DNA from: JBCCQH01 sp039024435
GTDB taxonomy: Bacteria; Bacteroidota; Bacteroidia; J057; JADKCL01
Assembly (NCBI GenBank): GCA_039024435.1
Contig: JBCCQH010000025.1
Span: 1-64,000 of the forward strand
Length of the DNA stretch: 64,000 nt
Direction of reading: 5' to 3'
Shown: positions 59,218 to 64,000 of the stretch, piece after piece
How the letters are laid out: each line of letters begins with the position of its first letter
How positions within the stretch are numbered: position 1 is the stretch's first letter
Translations under genes and position numbers: made by a program
The notes under the pieces: model-generated
Databases searched by the model: none
Told to the model about the DNA's origin: nothing
Seen by the model: the letters and a program-made list of their open reading frames with translations, nothing else

Positions 59218-62200
59218 TGGTTGGCCTCCTTGCTTTCAAAAATCACCTTCATCTCTCCAGGTCCATATCGGCCATCAGCTACGGCCTGTCCGTCCTTGAC
59301 ATTCACTAGCACGTCCACCTCATGCTCAAATTCCCGCGTACCGCGTGGCAATCCGTCCTTGGTTACGTGGGCCAGGAAGAAAAACGAAGTATTGGGCCAT
59401 CTGGTAATCAATCGGCGCATCGCTGAAATGTCCAGGTTGCCCCGGCTCAGGCTGTCAATGATTACAAAATCGTATGCGGCCAGATCAGCAGGCAGATGAT
59501 TTGTAATGATCAGGTCGTGGTGTTCCACTCCCAGGCGTTGAATGCGTTCTGCCATCGTGGAGCGTATCCCTTCCTCAATGGATGAATAAAGCACGGTTCC
59601 GAAATTCCGGGCAAGGTATCCGGCCATGCCCAAGGCCATCGTGGATTTGCCAGATTTCGGGGGGCCGAAGATCAAGGCTGAAAACCCGATTGAAGGCTTG
59701 TTAAACAACCCTTCCCAGGCTCCGGTGAAATTGTACGTCCGGTCGCCCAGGTCCGGTATTTTGTTTGAATGAAAGGTAAGGGCTTGCCCCTTTGGAGGGG
59801 AGATAATCGTGTTGGTCCCATCCGGGTTTGTCGTATTGGAGTTAGTGGCCGTGCCATTCGATCCTGTGGGGAAAAGCTGGCCGCCTGATCCTGCTGATGG
59901 GTCGGTCCCTCCTTTGGGGTCCAGGGAAGTCGCCCCGTTGCTTTTGATGGTGGTGGCACCGCCTCCAGTCGGGTCCAGGCTAGGCGTAGAAGCTACCGGA
60001 TCGGTTACGACTGTTGGGGCTGACCTTGCACCGAATCCCCCCAGGTCGCCATCAAATGTAACGGGCGGGAAATCCTCGCTTTCTCCAATAAGTTGATCCT
60101 TTTGAGTGATGATCTGGTGGGCCTTCAAATATTCCTCCAGCCCTTCCAGGTCGTCAACATGGCGCATAAATCCGTCCTCGATGAATTCGGCCATTTGTTC
60201 CGGCTCCTGAATTGCGAAAACGGTATTGTTCCATCTGTCGCTCACCCATCCGGCAAATTCGTCCCGCTCCTGCCAGTAGGTCCATTGGTAATATGAGGGG
60301 CTTGTATGGCCTTCAAGTTCGACCTGACAGCCACAGCCTTGAAGCGTGGACGTTAGCCCCTCCAGCGTGCGTTTCTGGAGTTTCAGCACCTTGTCGTCGC
60401 CCTTGATATACTTCTGCAAGGCTTTGGTGATCGCCGGAATGTCCCCGGCTGCGGGTCCGTCCTCGATTAGCCCTTTGTCCTGGTCAGCCTTGATCTGATT
60501 CAGCAGGCGTTCGGCCTGTTCCTTGGGTACGGCCTTGCCCTGCATCCCAATAAATCGCAAGGAGTAAGTGACCGAAGGGTACACTGCAAAGCCATCAGTA
60601 AGATTCCGGTACTTTGCGATCTTCTTTTTGTCGAAAAGCAACAGTTTGGTTTCGTCCAGGTCGTCGGTTTCGTAGGCGTTGTTGAGTACCCAAACAAGGC
60701 GGGACTGGATGTATTCCATTTCCTTCCAGAATGGGGTCGCGTGTTTCTCCCCGCGCTTCTTGCCGCTCAGGATATTGCCGCGCTTGATCTCACGCTGCAA
60801 CCGCTTCAAAAGGTTCAAAGTGGTCTTTTGCGTTTTGGGTTTTCCGGGCCGCTCTTTGCCCGATTTGAGTTTGCGCGGGTTTCCGTCCAGGTTGGTAAAA
60901 GAGCGCATCAACTTTAGGGCGATGTCCTTCTGTTCGACAAAGGTTTTATCATTGACTGACATGGTGGGTTTGTTGGGTTTGGTGGTGGTTCCTTTGTTGG
61001 CGGTGGTCCTGGTCCTGGCTGTGGTAGCTGCGGGATTGAACAGGAAGCGGTATTTGCCGCCATGCTTGTATGCAATGCCCAGCTTTGCGCCTTTGATCCG
61101 TGGGAGCATATCGTGGGCCGAAGGCGGCGAAAGTGTCAGGTGATCGGCAGCGGCCCCGCCCTGGGTGGTTTTGTGTTGTCCCTCCAGGACCAACCAGCCG
61201 GATTGATTGGCATACTTGAATTGGGTGCGCCGGACCTCCAGCTTGCCCAGCATTACGTCCCCGGCTTGGGTGTCAGGTTTGAAGGTTTTACCGTCCTGAC
61301 CTTCCCGAACGGACCCGTAAACGGTGGCCTGTTCTCCCTCCAGTTTCAGGATGACGGTGGACTTGTGAAACTGATCTGCGGCTTTGGATTTCCAAGCTTT
61401 GAGCATCCGGGAGAGTTCCACCCGCGACAACTCCAGGGAGCGGTCGTAATGCCCTTCCAGGGGGCCGATATTGGCAAGCATATCCTTAACCTCCAGATCG
61501 ACCATGTTTTGCAACTCAAAGCCGCGCCCGGAAAAGCCCAGGGCAGTATGCTTTTTGGCCTCTCCCATTTGGCGGGTTCCAGTGTACAGTTCCAGGTCGC
61601 CGGGCTTGACCGTTTGCAGTACACGACTTAGCCGATTACTGGAATGGATGCTGTACCGGAACGACTTGCGGGTATTGCCGATTGACTTTACAAACAGTGC
61701 ATAGCGGTCGCTGCTCCAAATGGTCGCCTTTCCGTTCTCTGAGGTAAAGAGGATTTCGGACAATTCACCGTCTGACGTGGTGGATCGCTCTGCCATCGAA
61801 ATCGCCGGGGCAAGCTGATCGACGGTTGTGGTCAGGATCGGCTTGCGCTCTGTGACCCGGTAGGTGTCGCGGTTGTCCTGGTCTGGAATCTGGATCAGCC
61901 CATTTCCACGGCGCACATAGTCACCATCAGGTAGTCCGGTATTGTGAACGGTCAGAGATTGGAAGAAAACCGTGTAATGCAGATCGCCGCCTTGGACGTA
62001 GAGCGATTCAATGATATAGGTGCGCTTTGGCTCCAGAGCGGCCAATGCCTTGAAGTGCCAGAGTTTAAGCCGCTGGCTGCGCTCTGCGTCCTGCAAGCTG
62101 GTGGCCGTATCGATTTTGTGATGGACGACCTTGCCGTGGTGATGGGTGCGGACTTTTTTAACCTCCAGGTCGAAATAGAGGTTAAAGCCGAATTCAAAAT

Positions 62201-64000
62201 CCTGTTGCTCCAGGTTCCAGCCCTCGGTGATCGCTGGGTTGCCAGATGGTCGCCCCTGGTTGTCCTGGCTTCCCTGAAAGCCTCCGATCATTATGGGCAT
62301 GAGCAATGCAAGGGGGCCACGCTCCAGCATTTTCGCGGTGTCCTTTATGGGCCGCTCTGTGGAGAAAATGACCGGACGTTTTGGGGAACTGGCACTGAGA
62401 TAAACCCGGTCGATCCCTGAGACAAGCAAGGCGGTACAAACGGCCTCCAGTAGCTTCCCGTTTACCGCCACGACCATCTCCCCGCCAAAGATGAAATCTA
62501 CCCGGCTCATCGGGCCGGACGCGGACCAGATGCTTTGATTGATCGCGTGGGCATAGCGCAACAATGCCTTTACGCTTACTCCGCTATGGATGTGGGTATG
62601 GTTGGCCGGGATGACGTGCTGGAAGTCGGGGTATTTGCCTTCTTCCCCCTGCTTGATCTGCTCGGCGCGTATGTCCTGGTCCTTGCTGCAAGTGAGACAT
62701 TCCCAGGTGTTTTTCTCGGATGCTTTCAGCTTTCCCGGATACCAGAACAATTTATGCGCATCAGTGGCCGCGACCCCGCCCTGGTCGAACTTCATGCCTT
62801 TCAACACTCCCTTATCCGTGTCTTTTGCGGCAAAGAATGAGAAGATTTTGCGCAGTCCCTTGTTTCCTCGCTCCAGCTTGAAGTCGGTGGCCTTGGGATA
62901 GTTGGCGTATTTGTTGAGGCTTGGAAGACGCTGCCAGTCGTCGCGGGAATCACGCGCCCGGTGATCGGGCAGAATTTCGGGGGATTGCTCCAGGTCGGAT
63001 TCAGGCCGGGCCTTTTCTATTGTGGTCCCGCCCTGCGGGTCGTAGTCGCCGGGGTAAATGTTGTCCCAATCGGCTACGGCTTCGCTGGCCTCGGTGATCG
63101 AAACGATCTTTGCCTGCTTCTTTCCTGGCTGGAAGCCGACGACATAGCGGGGGACGAACTGGCCCTGGTCGTTTTTGATCAGTACCCGGTCGCCTCGATA
63201 AACCTGGAACCACTGCTGGCCTTCACGCTCAATCAGCTTGAAGTCTTCGGGCTTGGTGATCCGGGCCACTGCCACGGCGTAAACCAGGTCCAGGTCGCCG
63301 CCCTGGGTTTTGTCCGTGAAAATCTTCCTGGCTACGTTGATCCCGACACCCGCGCCGTTGAAGTCTTCGCGGATTTCTCTGCGGGGACGATCCAGCCCGA
63401 AGCGTTGGCGGTATGCTATTTTCGTCCCCTTTACCGATCCTGGGAAAAGGTCGAAAAAGTCCAGTTCCCGGAAAACCTGATTGATTGCATACTTGATTTT
63501 TGCGGACCTGCTGCCCTCCGTCAATTTCGGCTTTGCAGGACGTGGCCGCGTCTTGCGCAACTGTTCCATTTCCCGGTCCACTTGCGCCTCAACCTCTTTG
63601 CTGGGATTGGTGACGCTCTCGCTTTTCGGTTGCTCCTGTTCCCGCTGCTTTTGGTCTTGGAGTTCATTGTACAAGGCCATGCGCTGTTCGTGGAGATCGT
63701 CCAGCAATTGTTCCACGTTGTCGGGCGGGTTTGCCGCTGCCATCAGCTTATCGCTTTGGGCCACGACTGCATCTAATTCGGACTGGATGGTGATGGAGTT
63801 GCGGGGCGTTTTGCCCAGGCCGTTCCGCTCCAAGGAACGGGCAAAGCGCAGGGTTTGCTTGTTCTGCTTCGCCCACCAATAGGCTTTACCCGCCCGGAAC
63901 GCCGGACGGAAGCCTTTGGCCCGTACCCTGGCAAGCATATCCTTTCCGGGATCGGTGGAAAAGTGGAGTTCTACACCGTCCTTTTCCCGGTTCTGGATAA
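59214..64000 (-). CDS. giant polyvalent protein with clamp-like modules and RecA-like ATPase (N-terminus outside the window)
   Basis: At least 1594 residues; the frame stays open past the ATG at 63938 to the window edge (DGVELHFSTDPGKD before that ATG), so the start lies outside. Counting from 63938: residues 1-45 complete a small domain (LARVRAKGFRPAFRAGKAYWWAK) seen in polyvalent proteins of phages and conjugative elements. Around 388 (GGVAATDAHKLFW) and 741 (ATIWSSDRYALF) are two segments that resemble DNA polymerase III sliding-clamp strands. A Gly/Thr/Ser-rich linker covers about 1340-1400. The C-terminal 170 residues are a RecA/RadA-like ATPase with Walker A GPPKSGKST at about 1425-1433 and Walker B DFVIIDS. 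The clamp reading is tentative; the ATPase is clear. It heads the operon with amidase and holin-like genes. Confidence 0.75.
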   Translation of the reverse strand, partial: IQNREKDGVELHFSTDPGKDMLARVRAKGFRPAFRAGKAYWWAKQNKQTLRFARSLERNGLGKTPRNSITIQSELDAVVAQSDKLMAAANPPDNVEQLLDDLHEQRMALYNELQDQKQREQEQPKSESVTNPSKEVEAQVDREMEQLRKTRPRPAKPKLTEGSRSAKIKYAINQVFRELDFFDLFPGSVKGTKIAYRQRFGLDRPRREIREDFNGAGVGINVARKIFTDKTQGGDLDLVYAVAVARITKPEDFKLIEREGQQWFQVYRGDRVLIKNDQGQFVPRYVVGFQPGKKQAKIVSITEASEAVADWDNIYPGDYDPQGGTTIEKARPESDLEQSPEILPDHRARDSRDDWQRLPSLNKYANYPKATDFKLERGNKGLRKIFSFFAAKDTDKGVLKGMKFDQGGVAATDAHKLFWYPGKLKASEKNTWECLTCSKDQDIRAEQIKQGEEGKYPDFQHVIPANHTHIHSGVSVKALLRYAHAINQSIWSASGPMSRVDFIFGGEMVVAVNGKLLEAVCTALLVSGIDRVYLSASSPKRPVIFSTERPIKDTAKMLERGPLALLMPIMIGGFQGSQDNQGRPSGNPAITEGWNLEQQDFEFGFNLYFDLEVKKVRTHHHGKVVHHKIDTATSLQDAERSQRLKLWHFKALAALEPKRTYIIESLYVQGGDLHYTVFFQSLTVHNTGLPDGDYVRRGNGLIQIPDQDNRDTYRVTERKPILTTTVDQLAPAISMAERSTTSDGELSEILFTSENGKATIWSSDRYALFVKSIGNTRKSFRYSIHSSNRLSRVLQTVKPGDLELYTGTRQMGEAKKHTALGFSGRGFELQNMVDLEVKDMLANIGPLEGHYDRSLELSRVELSRMLKAWKSKAADQFHKSTVILKLEGEQATVYGSVREGQDGKTFKPDTQAGDVMLGKLEVRRTQFKYANQSGWLVLEGQHKTTQGGAAADHLTLSPPSAHDMLPRIKGAKLGIAYKHGGKYRFLFNPAATTARTRTTANKGTTTKPNKPTMSVNDKTFVEQKDIALKLMRSFTNLDGNPRKLKSGKERPGKPKTQKTTLNLLKRLQREIKRGNILSGKKRGEKHATPFWKEMEYIQSRLVWVLNNAYETDDLDETKLLLFDKKKIAKYRNLTDGFAVYPSVTYSLRFIGMQGKAVPKEQAERLLNQIKADQDKGLIEDGPAAGDIPAITKALQKYIKGDDKVLKLQKRTLEGLTSTLQGCGCQVELEGHTSPSYYQWTYWQERDEFAGWVSDRWNNTVFAIQEPEQMAEFIEDGFMRHVDDLEGLEEYLKAHQIITQKDQLIGESEDFPPVTFDGDLGGFGARSAPTVVTDPVASTPSLDPTGGGATTIKSNGATSLDPKGGTDPSAGSGGQLFPTGSNGTATNSNTTNPDGTNTIISPPKGQALTFHSNKIPDLGDRTYNFTGAWEGLFNKPSIGFSALIFGPPKSGKSTMALGMAGYLARNFGTVLYSSIEEGIRSTMAERIQRLGVEHHDLIITNHLPADLAAYDFVIIDSLSRGNLDISAMRRLITRWPNTSFFFLAHVTKDGLPRGTREFEHEVDVLVNVKDGQAVADGRYGPGEMKVIFESKEANQ

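Overview
The window looks like a chromosomal segment of a Bacteroidota bacterium, most likely of the Saprospiria/Lewinella type. The evidence is several proteins with type IX secretion (T9SS) sorting tails (5257, 25935, 47417 and the CHU_C-type protein at 51411), TAnnTTTG promoter boxes, weak Shine-Dalgarno sequences, many SPII lipoproteins, and a Reg_prop/Y_Y_Y hybrid sensor kinase. The genus is an inference; nothing in the window fixes it.

Layout. (1) 1-16.5 kb is GC-rich core-like DNA: a DUF885 lipoprotein (partial), a PAS/GAF histidine kinase, a UDP-glucuronate 4-epimerase-like enzyme, a minimal exported protein that is little more than a T9SS tail, a tandem UspA protein, a DinB-fold enzyme, a 2Fe-2S ferredoxin, two lipoproteins, a helical-repeat protein, a large hybrid two-component protein and tRNA-Leu(CAA). 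(2) 16.5-25.4 kb is accessory. Downstream of the tRNA lie a decayed tRNA, several terminators, an overlapping pair of small genes and three broken genes. A four-gene envelope cassette follows (alginate-export-like porin, propeller-like protein, Ig-like protein, alpha-carbonic anhydrase), bracketed by two inverted copies of a ~162 bp MITE. Then come an FMN reductase, an LLM flavin oxidoreductase and a TetR regulator. (3) 25.9-30.4 kb holds a T9SS cargo protein and a second helical-repeat/lipoprotein pair. (4) 30.56-39.0 kb is an island bounded by ~85 bp direct repeats (~93% identical by eye). It carries an IS66 remnant, a two-TM immunity-like gene, and a three-gene leftward operon ending in a 1035-residue protein with a Gly-rich hydrophobic tail. 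A decayed second copy of the effector/immunity 3' junction lies beside it. (5) 39.0-48.3 kb is core-like: DUF2157 and GDYXXLXY membrane proteins, an ARPP-1 protein and a PD40/VWA protein, the glgA-glgC glycogen operon, an exported CX5R phosphatase and a T9SS protein. (6) 48.5-57.4 kb is a lower-GC toxin island. One tightly overlapped leftward operon runs from a CHU_C Ig-repeat protein through two effector/immunity pairs (a C39-like peptidase with a lipoprotein, then Tox-REase-5 with an Imm52-like protein). It is followed by a hairpin-rich noncoding stretch, a third helical-repeat protein and a small Cys-rich exported protein. (7) 57.5-64 kb looks phage- or plasmid-like: a >1590-residue polyvalent protein (clamp-like modules plus RecA-like ATPase, running off the window), an amidase, a holin-sized membrane protein and a frameshifted repeat protein, closed by a strong terminator.

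The main biological theme is conflict systems on islands set into a stable core. The strongest candidates for something undescribed are the direct-repeat-bounded operon at 31.3-38.5 kb with its decayed duplicate, the double effector/immunity operon at 48.6-51.1 kb whose effectors share an N-terminal PPxFxL...GDP segment, and the MITE-bracketed envelope cassette at 18.0-23.1 kb.
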